A stretch of DNA of 64,000 nt, taken from the NCBI GenBank assembly GCA_940671915.1, contig CALNVZ010003426.1, positions 7,956,748-8,020,747 on the forward strand, in the 5' to 3' direction. A program made the translations under genes and the position numbers. This stretch comes from Paracentrotus lividus. Lineage: Eukaryota > Echinodermata > Echinoidea > Camarodonta > Echinidae. Under the pieces are notes generated by a model. The model had not been told where the DNA came from and did not search any database. It saw nothing but the letters and a program-made list of their open reading frames with translations. How positions within the stretch are numbered: position 1 is the first letter of the stretch; each line of letters starts with the position of its first letter. This document shows positions 45,646 through 57,804 of this stretch, piece after piece.

Positions 45646-46698
45646 ATGTCTAATTTTCTTCTCGCGCCGGCTTCTTTTAAGAAGAAGCGGGGGAAGAAAT
45701 CAACGAGCAGACGTGTGTTTTCTTCTGAGAAGTCCCCCGCGCCGGGGGTGAGAGGCTTGTCGTTTGAGGAGGCTTTAGACGCCGTTCTTCCTCCTTCTTC
45801 ACCACCTCGGTCTTCGGGGGTGAGTATTATTGGGTCGAACACTGGCGGACAAAACCTCGCTGCTCAGGCTTCGTCGGTCCCTCAAAGTACGGGACCGTTG
45901 ATGACTGACAGGTTTGGCAGCGTCCAGGATCATGACGGCTACGGCCCTCGCGCCGAGTACGATAATCCTTTGCCCCGTTCGACCAACGGGAGATCTAAAA
46001 CGGTTACTACATCGGTTTCACAACCGGTGGCCGGTTCACTGGCTAATTCAGTTCAGGCTGAAGGTGCTGGGTTCATTTCTCTCATGGTGCCGAATCCCAT
46101 TGTGCCTCGGGCTTCGCCTGGCATATCCGGATCGAGCTCGGTTTCTATATCGAGTTTGACCGGACCGGATATCGGCGCCGTACCCTTAACTGAGGTAAAT
46201 CGGATCCGCGAGTCGGTTTCCGTACCGGTTTTGGGGGTGAGTACCGTTCAAGACGGACCTATATCCTCGGAGAGTAGGCCGCTTGTCGGTTACTCACTAG
46301 CCCGGATGGCGTGTCCAGAGCTGGCGCTCTGTTACACGTCGGCGGGTATCCGGCAGAGCGGGATGTCCCCGTCTCTATCCGGTCGCCCACCTTTGGTGGC
46401 GGGGGTCCGTCTCTCTCCGTTTTCATCTCGGAGTGTGCCCCCTTCCGGTTTGAACACTACGTCCGTGAGACGTGAACGTGTTCCGGATCCCGCTCCGGTT
46501 TCTGTTCGAAGCCAGGGTCTGTTACGGGCGGGCGCTTCTTTTGTGGAGCCAAGCCGGATTCCCACCTCGGCTTCCAAGTCGACTGCTTCTCGGATCGGTA
46601 TCGCATCTGGTGCGGGCCCTTCTGTAGCGAAGCGTCGTAGACTTGCAGTTTCGGATCCCGTATATTTCCATATCGTAAATAATAAAATTAGTTTATAA
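45646..46698 (+). CDS. Ser/Pro-rich 350-residue protein of unknown family, possibly gag-like
   Basis: Longest open frame in the window. It begins MSNFLLAPASFKKKRGKKST, a basic start. A long region rich in Ser, Gly, Pro and Val follows with no predicted helices, Cys knuckles or membrane segments, and a basic patch AKRRRL lies near the end. The CpG-rich composition stops at about 46665, and the last dozen codons (FHIVNNKISL) come from AT-rich flank, so the original frame was probably cut here. A Ser-rich disordered protein behind a spliced leader, inside another gene's intron, suits the gag-like first ORF of a retroelement (for example DIRS or LTR type) that lost its 3' part. I do not recognise the family, and a host single-exon gene is possible. 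Confidence 0.45.
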   Translation: MSNFLLAPASFKKKRGKKSTSRRVFSSEKSPAPGVRGLSFEEALDAVLPPSSPPRSSGVSIIGSNTGGQNLAAQASSVPQSTGPLMTDRFGSVQDHDGYGPRAEYDNPLPRSTNGRSKTVTTSVSQPVAGSLANSVQAEGAGFISLMVPNPIVPRASPGISGSSSVSISSLTGPDIGAVPLTEVNRIRESVSVPVLGVSTVQDGPISSESRPLVGYSLARMACPELALCYTSAGIRQSGMSPSLSGRPPLVAGVRLSPFSSRSVPPSGLNTTSVRRERVPDPAPVSVRSQGLLRAGASFVEPSRIPTSASKSTASRIGIASGAGPSVAKRRRLAVSDPVYFHIVNNKISL

Positions 46699-47254
46699 TT
46701 TTTATGATTATATGGTGATATCATGATTAGGCTAGTGTGTTTGGGTCACATGCAGTGTAGTTTTTATTTTCCCATTCACAAAATCAATTGTGAAAGGGAT
46801 AATGAGAATAAGACGAGATATAATAAATAAGACTGATATATGTAATGCAAGAAATTCTACAGCTCAAATATTTATAATTTAGTTTTGTTTTGAATATGAT
46901 AATTGCTACCTTTTTTAAGAATCTTTTTGAGGTATAAATAAGAATCAATTTTACCACTGTATTGTACAATGTATACTGATTTTCCTTTAAAAATGTTATT
47001 ATAATTATAAGATGTTGTACTAATATCATTTTTTTTTCTTACTTCGTTCTGAGAAGGCTTCAAGTTTAAGGCTAGCTTTTTCTTAGTTTTTAATAATGCA
47101 ACATACAATGTACACATCTGCACTGAGAAAACACAACCAACATTTCCCCTCTCAACCCTGTCTGGGAGGGTAATAATAATCAATACAACTGTCAGGTCTA
47201 AGTAGTTCTTGACCTAGGGATGCAATAATCTTTATATTTCCTCAATTATCAGTC

Positions 47255-47319
47255 TTTGAGAAGCAGAAGGATGTTAAGTTCTCTAGATAACGTAGTTTTA
47301 ATGACCTTCTGGCTCACAA
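47255..47319. repeat. dispersed short hairpin H65
   Basis: TTTGAGAAGCAGAAGGATGT then TAAG faces TTTTAATGACCTTCTGGCTC then ACAA; 65 bp. Confidence 0.85.
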
Positions 47320-47926
47320 CACACATGATGATCGCATCTTCTGTCTTGGGCTTGGGTTTAATTTTCATCATTTTGAGTGTCTTTGGGATACATTTAAACC
47401 ATCTAGTGATCATGTGCTTTGATCTTTCAGGCGTTTTCACTTCGAAAAAGAGTAGATTCTGATTTATAAACGATTGATTGATTGACAGCCAGCTTTTCTT
47501 GAACAGAGTAATAAGTAATGTGGCAACCAGTTGGAATTGATGGACCATAAATTGAATTGAAATATTCTACTTATATATGAAAATAGTTGATTCCTTACCT
47601 AATACACTTATTGAATACAACAATACAAAATACAATTAACTCTGTTTCCTCTCAAACTAACAATATCAACTTGACGGACAAGCAATTATTATTGCTGTCA
47701 AATTTAAAGGCAGAAATTTCTATTTAATGCATTATTTGCATGGTTGCATGCACTTTACCGATGGGAATGACATATTGAAAAATGCATAGAAATCAGAGAG
47801 AAATCATGCTAAAAATCTACATTTCTACTACATTATTACGGTAGAATGATATAATGCAAGTCAAGTAGAAAAGGGAGGGGTTTATGTCCCAAATGCAGAT
47901 TACTGTCATAAGGGCACTTTCACTTG

Positions 47927-47991
47927 TTTAGAGCAAGAAAGTTGTTAACTGTTATACTTGTACATGGCGTTAATGCACTTCGGGCTCACCA
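47927..47991. repeat. dispersed short hairpin H65
   Basis: TTTAGAGCAAGAAAGTTGTT faces GCGTTAATGCACTTCGGGCT then CACCA; 65 bp. Confidence 0.75.
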
Positions 47992-48044
47992 CAAAAAAGT
48001 AAAAGATTTGAGTCGGGCAATACAACCATGACTAAAAACTTGTG

Positions 48045-48108
48045 CTGAGAATAAGAAATGCATTAGCTTATCTTCATCAGTGTGCATTAAAGCCCTTCTC
48101 GCCCTCAA
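48045..48108. repeat. dispersed short hairpin H65
   Basis: CTGAGAATAAGAAATGCATT faces GCATTAAAGCCCTTCTCGCC then CTCAA; 64 bp, only 53 bp after the previous copy. Confidence 0.75.
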
Positions 48109-50255
48109 AGAACAAACTAATCCATTTCTTCTTGCAGTTTTATGCTAGAATGGCACGATTCCTAGTCGAGTAGAAGAGCGCATTTGATAGAGCGTAGGAG
48201 ACAGTCAGCTCCGGTGAACCCCCGACTGTGCGATTGTCAGTCTTAGGGACACGTTCGGTGAATAAATGGCGTGATAAAAAGCCTGACTCCTTAGTGCATT
48301 AGTGCTATTCTTGTGGAATCATGAAAGACATTTTAGGCTTCAGTAGCTGATGTACTTTGTACCAGTGTGTGGTCGGTGCAAAATGCACTGAGGCTTTTGT
48401 GTTGAGAATGTCCATTTTGAATATGTGCCTGGATAGAATATTAATAATACATCTTGATATTTTCCTAATTTATTATACTCAGGTATCCAAGGTGTTATTT
48501 GTTTATGTTACTTGGTCAGAGAGGAGTTACTGCATTTTTAATATACTTATTTTGTAGATACTATTATTAATGTACAATGTATATGTTGATATTGAAGGGG
48601 GAAATGTATTATATTTTAAATTACTTTTCTATCTTCTTCTTTAAAATCCACTAAAAGCATTTTGTCACAAGGATTTTCATTTATATACATAATTTAAATT
48701 TGAAAGTATTTGTACCTGACCTTCAGAGAATGCACTCTCAATAATTCATTACTAAATGTATGCACAAAGGATTGGCAAACATGTAAAAATATAGAATAAA
48801 GACATACATTTGGAGTTGTATATGTCGCTTAAATCCAATACAAGACACAGTATTGATATTTAATCAAAGAGGTTGAAAAGTTTGCAGAAAGAAAATGTGC
48901 ACTTTTATTCCATCAAAAGCTTTGCAATAATACAAATATCTGCTTCAAACCAAGAGGTGACAAAGACAAATACAAATTCTTCCTTTAGCAAATTGGATCT
49001 GAAGCACTTCGTGTCTTTTTCGCTGTAGACAAATTTATGAAATGAAGTAAGAATTAAATCTTTTGTGTTGTGTGAAATCTTCACTTTGTTTGAGAAACGA
49101 TAAAGCAGTATAGACTGCTTTGCAAGGATGTTTTATTGGGGGGGGGGAATCAGAAAAGTAGGCCTATAGGCCCATATTTTTTTTTCTCCCTTTTGTCCTT
49201 TTAGTTATGTTGAAAGTGTTTATTGTGTTTAAGTTTTATTTAACATTCTTTAATTTTACTTTATGAGTGCCCTTTTTTCCCTTTTATTTATTTTTTTGGT
49301 TGCTAATTATCTCTCTAGACATGCAAGGTATTGGAATTCTATGCAATTCTACCTAGTACTGACTTCAAACCTGGATCGGTTGTGGCAAATATACTATTGG
49401 CACACTAGACTTTACCTAAATAGATCCTTTTAGATTTTGTTGTTACAATCATCTCTTGATATATCAGAATTCTTACAACATGTCCAAGATGTGAACAGAA
49501 CCTGAGGTCAAACTATTTTGTTCCTTTCATCATCCCTCCTCCTCCTTGCTCTTGCCCCCAAAGTCAACCCCAAACATCCCCTGGTGGATACAGGGCTCAT
49601 TGTCATGGTAACGTCACACTCTTTTGACATGGATCCATGTTGTTTTGGCCAAATATAATGGCCAGGGAGGATATTCTTTGTGATGTTGTTTGCTTGAGTT
49701 CAATGCCATGCATGCCTGTAATATAATAGAGTTCACTCGCAAAAAGAAAGTCTTATTGAAAAGAGGGCTAGAAAAGTAAAATGGCTTATATCAGTGGTAG
49801 AGCTGTGGTCTTGTATCCAGTACATTTAGATCCCAGGTCCAAAATTAAGTTGCTGCATATTGCCCTTAAGCAAGAAAGTAGTCTCCATTTTCCAATTTAA
49901 GTAGGTCTTTAATTACTAAGATAGGACCTAATGCCAAGTGGTCCCACGGTTGCTTATGATATACTTGTAGGCCTATTCGTTTTCAGCACAGACAGTTGAA
50001 ATAATAATTATTTTATGTTGTATTTTAAGTTTTGGTAACAAATTTCAAGAATTTTTCTATTATTGGGAGTGGACACAGGCTACATTGTAGGACACAATCA
50101 GATCCGTCCATAAACAGAGTTTAGCCAATTTGCTTCTAATATCATTCCAGAGATATCATACAAATCAAGTTGCCTCTGTTAGTCGAACAAATAACAATAA
50201 ACAGCACTACATAAACAATCAGTATCTACATTGTATACCATGTAGGCTGAGGGTG

Positions 50256-50409
50256 CTATCTCATTTCACGGAGACTTCTCCGTGACAGTATAGAAATTTC
50301 GTCTCCGCGACGGATAAATAGTATAAGACACGTCTCCGAGACGTCTCCGCGACAATTTATGGAAAAATCCGTCTCCGAAATTCAGAAGATGTCTTGGAGA
50401 CGTCTCTAT
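50256..50409. mobile_element. GTCTCC-rich element, interrupted second copy
   Basis: CTATCTCATTTCACGGAGAC matches the left end of the element at 12425 and continues with the same alternating GTCTCC / GGAGAC words. It stops where the MITE at 50412 begins; no right end was found beyond it. Confidence 0.7.
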
Positions 50410-50411
50410 TA

Positions 50412-50915
50412 CCCTTTTCTCACGTACCAAAATTTTCTTAGCCCCGTACTATACAAATGTAGGTAGTACTAACTTGCCATTTAGCCCCACCTATAGTACG
50501 GGCTAAAGCTTATTCCACTTTCTGTTCCAACTACGCTTTTGTAAAGTAGGCTAACCCCACCTATAGTACGGGATTCTCTGGCCCTGCATAATAGCAGGGT
50601 GAGCCGGGCAATTGCGGTGCTAACGGATAAAAGCCGGGGTAAAGAACTCCCTTCGGAACAGCGATGTAAGTTATACGCAGCTAACGCAAAAAGCGGTGCT
50701 GAGACACACAGGTGCCAGCAGCTGTTGTCCAATCAGCGAACCGCTCTATTGGAAAAGCCGGGGTAAGCGAATTCTGCGTGAGAACAGCATGCATTTTCTT
50801 AGGCCAGGTTAGGCAGATATTTTGGCTCGTCGGAAAAGGAAAATAAATAGTATGGGGTAAAGGAAAGTATGGGGTTAAGGAAAGTACGGGGTAAAGAAAC
50901 CGTATGAGAAAAGGG
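50412..50915. mobile_element. 504-bp MITE with CCCTTTTCTCA ends
   Basis: CCCTTTTCTCA at the left and TGAGAAAAGGG at the right, each bordered by TA. Subterminal tandem words (GTATGGGGTAAAGGAAA three times at 50850-50900, and CCCCACCTATAGTACGGG twice on the left) may be transposase sites. No coding frame is supported. It is inserted in the GTCTCC-rich element. Confidence 0.8.
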
Positions 50916-51129
50916 TATAAGACATCTTGTCTTGTTTCATTCTGGCTCCAGGATGAGAAAAACAAAAATCACACACCTGCCTTGTTGCTATGGTGATGAC
51001 TATCCAAATTCAGACACTTCTAGATCTCTGTGACAACTCTGCCTCACATTATGTGTCTCTTTCTGTAATTTACATCTAATATGGATCTGTTTTATTCTTT
51101 GTCTGTTTCTCCTTTTCTCTTTTCTTCCT

Positions 51130-51215
51130 TTATGTGTATATATCTCTCTTCTCTCTCTCTCTTTCTCTATCTCTCTCTCTCTCTATCTACATTTATCTCT
51201 CTCACCCCATCTCTC

Positions 51216-51262
<47 letters not shown>
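51130..51262. repeat. CT microsatellite
   Basis: Long TCTCTC run with few interruptions; the 75-codon Ser/Leu frame here is a by-product. Confidence 0.92.
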
Positions 51263-51263
<1 letters not shown>

Positions 51264-52088
51264 ACTCACTGTATCCTTCATAAACTTGACACTTTTTTAG
51301 TCTGCTAGGAGGCATTTATCCATCTTTCGATATTGTTCAATTCACAGCTCATTTAGCCACATCCCCATCACATACATTCATGTAGCATTAGAGACGGGAG
51401 AGTTTGACTGTTGACACGCAAAAAGATGTTGCCCCTGTATAAAACGAATATGATTCTAAAGACCTTTTTTGCTCTCATCATACCTAGTTTTGAGCAGCTG
51501 TCCTCCTGTATAGAACCCCCTGTTTGGGTTTATATAAGTTTGAATTGATATAATTGATTGCTCCATAGGGGAGGTGGGAGAACATAAATGCTTGCATCAG
51601 AATCATGTTCACACTAAGAGAAAATTATGCTATTGAGAAGCAATAATATTTGCATTTATCTAGTTGTCTTTTTTATCACATTGATTTGTTTTTGTTGTTT
51701 CAGTTAATTAACTTACTCAAACACTGCAGGATTTAGGGCTACTGAAGTAGCCTCAGAAATCCACCAAGTAGCTCCTTTATTTACATCAATAAATCAATAG
51801 TATTATGCATATATTTGTATTGATACAAACATACTGTTGAAAGAGACAAAATTATTTTGAAGGCAGTAAGTGTTAACACATGTATGTTCCACATTTATAA
51901 TATTTCGACATATTCACTTTATTGTCCCGCACCTTCACGAGGGTAATGTCCTGATGTGTGTATGCCTAACAAGTAAATTGATGGGCGCAGCGGGCAGATC
52001 ATAAAGTTGATTTTTCAGATAAACGAGAAGTTGTTGAAATGCATAGAAATATGAAGCCTCAGAATATGAACTCACACGAATATTGTCT

Positions 52089-52156
52089 TTTGAGAACCAG
52101 AAGGGAGTTAAATATTGTGTTAAAGTACATGAATTAATGCCTTTCTGGCTTCAAGC
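52089..52156. repeat. dispersed short hairpin H65
   Basis: TTTGAGAACCAGAAGGGAGT then TAAATATTGT faces ACATGAATTAATGCCTTTCT then GGCTTCAAGC; 68 bp. Confidence 0.85.
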
Positions 52157-52681
52157 AGATGTTGGTTGATTTCATGAGAGTGATTTGTCAATACAAGTTT
52201 GGTATCCCCTAACAACCATTATGTTTACAAACCACCATGCTACAGTTACACCACCTGGCATGTCTTCGCACACTTTCTTGTAGTTTTTACTGTCAAACCT
52301 GAAACTTTTTCAAATACCTGTAGAAGCTGACAACCTTTTCATAATAATGCATGACATCGCTCTACACCAACCATAAAAACATATTACTATATCAAACAAA
52401 ATTTTGCAGGCAAGTTTAACTTTGGTCAAACTTAAGTTATCTCAACTCTAAAAGGACTATACACTACATATTTTCTGCAAATAGCTTGGTAAAAGTCAGT
52501 AAGTTCAGCCATATCTACTTGCTCATAAAAGGTGTGGATCATATTTGTGATGGTTTGTAGGCATAGGGCATCTTTCAAAATGTTCAGGTCTGGAATTCAA
52601 AATTTCAGGGACATCTGTGAGGTGCATAACCTGCAGTAGGCAAAAGAAGAAAAAAAAATCCTGAGTATTTTGTGAATCAAG

Positions 52682-52737
52682 TAATTAATGTCATCCCTTC
52701 ATGCTGCATTGCATCTTTAAAAAACTTGTATCCTAAG
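52682..52737 (+). repeat. 56-bp direct repeat flanking a MITE, left copy
   Basis: Matches 53238-53293 with two differences. The copies lie directly on each side of the element at 52737-53237 (the last G is shared with the element). Confidence 0.9.
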
Positions 52738-53237
52738 GGTGTGTTCAATGTCCAGTTTCAAATTTATACGCCAACATGAATCATGATACAAAACGCAATT
52801 ACAAAACACAAACACAAACGCGATCAGCGGTGCACCGTTCAGTGTCAAAAATTTAAACGTGTTTATACGTCGATCGTCTTTAAATTCCCCGCTCTCAAAA
52901 AACAAACATCTTCTCCTTTTTTCACTTGCACCGAAAGCTTCCATTGCGAGAGCACATTTAAAAACGTTTGAAAACTCAATCCTGTTCAGTGTTGCATTTC
53001 GTTGCAATCGCAATGCTCAAGGTTGTAAAATTGAAGCTGATTGTATTTCAAAACGCATCTTTTTCGGCGTTTAAATTTTCCTCCGAATCGAGATTTGAAA
53101 CACGTTTACTTTTACGACCGGGGATGGGGGACAATGAACACACACTTTGTTTCTGTTTATATCAGCGTTTTGTAATTGTGTTTTGTATCATGATTCATGT
53201 TGCCGTATAAATTTGAAACTGGACATTGAACACACTC
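52737..53237. mobile_element. 501-bp MITE, GTGTGTTCAATGTC ends, copy 1
   Basis: GGGTGTGTTCAATGTCCAG then TTTCAAATTTATACG at the left faces CGTATAAATTTGAAACTGGA then CATTGAACACACTC at the right. Inverted repeats of about 70 bp continue through ATGAATCATGATACAAAAC. It is nearly identical to 60846-61326. All short frames inside are by-products. Confidence 0.9.
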
Positions 53238-53293
53238 TAATTCATGTCATCCCTTCATGCTGCTTTGCATCTTTAAAAAACTTGTATCCTAAG
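53238..53293 (+). repeat. 56-bp direct repeat flanking a MITE, right copy
   Basis: Starts TAATTCATGTCATCCC and ends TTGTATCCTAAG; partner of 52682-52737. Confidence 0.9.
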
Positions 53294-56200
53294 TGGATGG
53301 ATTATCCCTGGGAAAGAGAATTATTAATTGCCTGTCAGTATACCCCCAACACAGTTGTCTTTTGATGGTGTTTATAGGATTAGCTCCCTTGTATGCCTCA
53401 AGGTAAAATGGATTCCAAGATAATATTTACCTTTTATGATTATCCGATGGTATGGTAAAGGGTAAACAAATTATTAAGCCATAAGATCTAGTCACAATTG
53501 TCATAATAATGTGATTGTAATTTTGTGTAAAATATTATACACAGACCTGTTTGTTCTTGGTTAAGGTAAGAAGTTTGGTGTATTTGAAATTTTTTAAATT
53601 TATCTGGTAATTGAGCCAATACAATGTTAGGAAAGAAAAATATAGATATATTGATGTTGATTTATTTCTTTGTAAAGCACTTCGAAACAAATAAGTAAAA
53701 AGCGTTATAGGCCTATAGATTTAGCAATTATTAATTATTATTATATAATTCAGTGAGCATATACATGCAGATACACTGACATATTGATAGTTAAAACTAC
53801 ATTGAGATTTATTTCTTTACCTTCCATCTCCATAATTTGTACATGTAGTAGTTTCATATTGTGGTTTTTAAGATTTTTCCGTATGACATTCTACAAATTG
53901 TGGATTTTGTAATATTCCTTTCACTGTCTGACCAACTTGTTCACTTGTACTATGGAGATACTAAGTTAGATCTCCATGCTTGTAGGCCTACCCTTCCATA
54001 TATATACCGGTAATCCTGTTGTTGCAAAAGGCCACATCGTTGTCTACTAGCTTTTTTCTTCAGAATAATATCCATTTTATTACCTATTGTATAATTATAG
54101 AACCACTCTTGTCTGACTGTATCGCCCAATGTAGGAAACATTTCCATTTTACTTTCACCAACACATTTATATTGCCATAGTGCTCTTCATTGTAGTGGAT
54201 TTACATCTTATATCATCCATGCTCCATTAATTTTTGTTAATATTTGAATCCATCTCTCTAAGCTACAAAGAGAGTGGATTATCCTTTTGTAAAGTGTTGT
54301 GATTTTCAAGAATAAACTGTACTGGCCCAGCTAATAAAGATAGGACAGACAAAAGACTCAAGGTAATAACTGACCAGTACAATCTGGGGATGGAGAAAGT
54401 TTGGCACCAATAAATTGGTCTAGGAGACTTGCCACTTCATTGTCAAATAATTGAGGCAGAGTTATTTTGCCTTCCTTTATTTTGCTCAGACTTTATTACT
54501 TTTCTCAAGGTGGCCACTTCACCAAATGGTGTAGATAATTTTAAGAACTTTGAAGAAGGTGGTCAATATTTTTTATTTTTTTTATTTTGGTATCTTTTGA
54601 AAACCAGAATGCTATAGTAGTGCTGTAGGCCTATTGTTAAGGAGATACAAACATCACTTTAAAGAAGAATAAAAGCTTCAATTAAACCAAAAATTGAAAA
54701 AAATGGACCTACATGAGGTTGCTCTTGCCAATGTCAAACTGTGTTAAAAAACCATCTCACCCTTAACACCAAAATTATGGCTTTGGATTACAGTACAAAG
54801 GACCAATGTTTTGAGTTAAATCTGCAAATTCACCTCCCTTCTCCCTTTCCAGTCTACATGACACAATGAGATTATGGGGCTCATCCTCAATTAAATCCTG
54901 TACCCCTTATGCACCCATTTTAATCCCATCCACCCTTAAATAGCAAAATGACCAGTCAGAAATCCTTTGAAGGTCTTCCTTAAATCAGTCTTTTCTTTTA
55001 CAAGGTTTCTGACTTGAGTGCAAAGTGAATAGGCTCCGCAGCAGGTAGTTTGTCAAAAGGTGTTTTGATGGATGATAAAAATAACCCCTCTGAGATGGGG
55101 TACACCCTATAGGATATAGTGATAGTTTTATAGAAATGAGAATGTTCATCTTGAGCATTTAACCTCCCCTCTGGTTCTCCTTGATAAACAGTATTATCTT
55201 AATAATCTCATGAACGTCCATCATACCATCCCCCTTTAAGAGCTGGGGAAAAGCTATTTCATGTGAGATTTCATGTTTGTAGGCCTATTTGACAGAATGA
55301 CAACATTACATCACATGCCTATGTTGTACATTTCAAACCCCCTTGCAACAGTCTTCTAAGGTACACGCCAACTATCTCATTCTTCACCAACTAAAACTAG
55401 TGAGAATGCATAATGTTTATTCAGGAATTCACCCACAAACAATACACTAATGGCCATTCCGTTTTCCCAAAGTCTTAACTCCTATTTGATCAAATCACCG
55501 ACCAATGCTGGACCAATGACTGACCATTGAGGGACCGTTGCAAAGTGGTTACCTAAGAAGGTCACAGGAATCTGCTGCATGGATTCCTTAAAAAACTATC
55601 TGAAGAAATGCAAACAAAGCATCTGTAGGGTTTTCAGTAACTACAAAATGCTATGCTTCACCATTTTTAGGTTGAAATTATGACAATTAATAATCACTTT
55701 TACATGTATATCAAAGCACAACAATGATGAAACTGAAAAGAGCATAATATAGATGTCATCAAGCATAAAATACTGTGACAGATTACTATCATCTTGGAAT
55801 GGACAATCATTAAGAAGAGGTAGAGCAAACATTTCATTGTCCTTCTTTATGCAAATGTCTAACTTTCATCATGGAGGGTTTTTTTTTATTTGCCAAACGG
55901 CCTGGGAGCTTTAACCAAGCCAGACATGCTACCATTGTTGTGCAAATCAAATGAGAAAACACTCTTGTTCAAAATGCAAACAAACAAGACTTGAAGAAAG
56001 GAATGAATTAGAGTATGATGGAGGGACGATTGCTCGATATTGTGACCTTTGGGTCATGTTTAATAGTTATTTTTACCTTTTAATATCAAAAAGGCAGTTG
56101 ATAATTTCCAGATAATGTACTCCATGCATTTATGTTACAAAATACATGCAGTTTTTATGTTCATGATGTTTAGTCATTATTTTACAAAATGTAGTTTATA

Positions 56201-57202
56201 ATTTCCAGGAAATGTCACTGATGCATTACTTATTTCAAAATAAGGAGGGATATCTTTTCTATTTTATACAAAGAAGTGGAAAATAAGAACCACTTTAAAA
56301 TAATTCTTTCTTTTTTTTTTGCATTGCATCAACACTTTAACAACATCAAAATGTAATATCTAATAATATACAGTATAATGTTTTGCATTTCACACTTTAT
56401 GTGTAATGAATCTAAAATATAAGGAGAACGTCCAGTCAACTTTTAAGTTAGACATCCGGTATCTTAGAAATTATGTACAGTAAGTATATGTATATATTTA
56501 GAATCATTTGTATCCAAAATTTGTGCTGAAAATTAATGGTTTATGAGTTACAAACAGTCATGTTGTAGGCCTTGATATACCAAATCGTGCTGTTAACTTT
56601 ATTAAATTGAGCGATACAGAGTTGATTACTTTTGTGGTAGATTCTATTTATGAATAGAACTTCAACTCTAATATTCACCAAATATACAATAAAGAAATAT
56701 TGGCAGTGATGGATTTCACAAAAATATGCAAATGAATCTAATTTTCAACCCAAGGCTTTGACCTCAATACCCTTTCATTAAGTGTAATAAATGATTGAGT
56801 GTGTAACCTAATTCAAAATAGATTGGGATTTAAAGCTGGCATATAGTTTTGGTAAATCTAAGAATATAAAATTTCAAAGTTTTAATTATATTGTCAGATT
56901 GAATGAAAGATTATGTAATAAGAAACATATCACTTAAAAAAAGAGTTCTCAAAACCATTTAAAATGTTTGTAATGTTACAATAAATATGCGTCGTGAACG
57001 TTGGGGTACAAATAAATTAGCTATGGTTTTCTTTTTGATATAAAAAAACTTCACATGCATGTAGTGGGATCAAAATCATTGTTGATTAGGATAACACTGC
57101 TTATCACTTAAAACTTAACATTTATTGTAGAAGTAGTCATCAAGTCCAGGCATACATATTTTGAATTCCAGTATGCTGAAAACAAGGCTAGTTATACATG
57201 TA
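53294..57202. other. intronic stretch, nothing firm
   Basis: A GCGCTTTATA-type repeat lies at about 53672-53745 and half-hairpin words at 54594 and 55170. No gene is seen. Confidence 0.5.
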
Positions 57203-57563
57203 GGTGCGGATCCAGGGGGGGGGGGGTGGTGGAAGGTGCGGGTGCACCCCGTAAGATTGGAAAAACAGCATAACTTTTGTACATAGACCATTTGAACGCA
57301 CCCCACAAAAAGTGAAAGAACCATTTTTTTTTTTCTTGCTTGTCAATTTTTCGGGACGCACCTTCGGACGGCCTGACCCTACCCCTATAAGAAGTATGTT
57401 TGAAACTTGATGATGGCCGAAGGCACAAAAATTTTCAACACCTACCCCCTCCCCCCCCCCACCCCCTGCTTATCACGCCACCAGCGTGACGTGAAAAAAA
57501 AATTGAAAAAATTGATGTACCTTTTCGCCCCCCCCTGTTAAAGTCTGTCTCTGGATCCGCGCC
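57203..57563. mobile_element. 361-bp MITE, GTGCGGATCCAGGGG ends
   Basis: GGTGCGGATCCAGGGG at the left faces CTGGATCCGCGCC at the right, with G runs answered by C runs. The interior repeats GACGCACC / GGTGCG words. Confidence 0.75.
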
Positions 57564-57737
57564 TGAGTTATATGTTATATTATTTGCCTTAAAGTGTAAA
57601 CATAGTTTGTGGAGGTCCAACATACATTGTATGACGAGAAGCAACCCACAGAACTTTTTTGATTGAATGAATTGTACCTATCAAAGGGTTACCATGTCAA
57701 TATGTACACAACTACTTTAAATGCTAGTATGTTTTCT

Positions 57738-57804
57738 CTTGAGAGTCAAAAGGGAATTGAGTCAATATCAAAGTGTATAGGTTAAAGCCCTTCTGCCACT
57801 CAAA
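57738..57804. repeat. dispersed short hairpin H65
   Basis: CTTGAGAGTCAAAAGGGAAT faces TTAAAGCCCTTCTGCCACTC then AAA; 67 bp. Confidence 0.85.

Larger units (their letters stand above)
46699..50255. other. intronic stretch with three H65 hairpins
   Basis: AT-rich; besides the hairpins at 47255, 47927 and 48045 and a poly-G run at 49138-49147, nothing is recognised. Confidence 0.5.

Noticed and set aside
46672-46691. Exact 20-bp match to positions 10-29 (TCGTAAATAATAAAATTAGT)
   Set aside because: The sequence is almost pure A/T and the match does not extend on either side; chance or simple sequence is enough to explain it.
48170-48270. Possible tRNA-like stretch (GC-rich, AGCTCCGGTGAACCC)
   Set aside because: No cloverleaf with a TTCRA loop and matching acceptor stem could be drawn.
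50979-50997. RFX X-box-like GTTGCTATGGTGATGAC
   Set aside because: A single partial match deep in an intron, with no supporting context for a ciliary promoter.
52717-53365. Several 60-98-codon frames, repeated near 60873-61264
   Set aside because: The same frames occur in both copies of a MITE because the DNA is repeated; no domain or coding signal.
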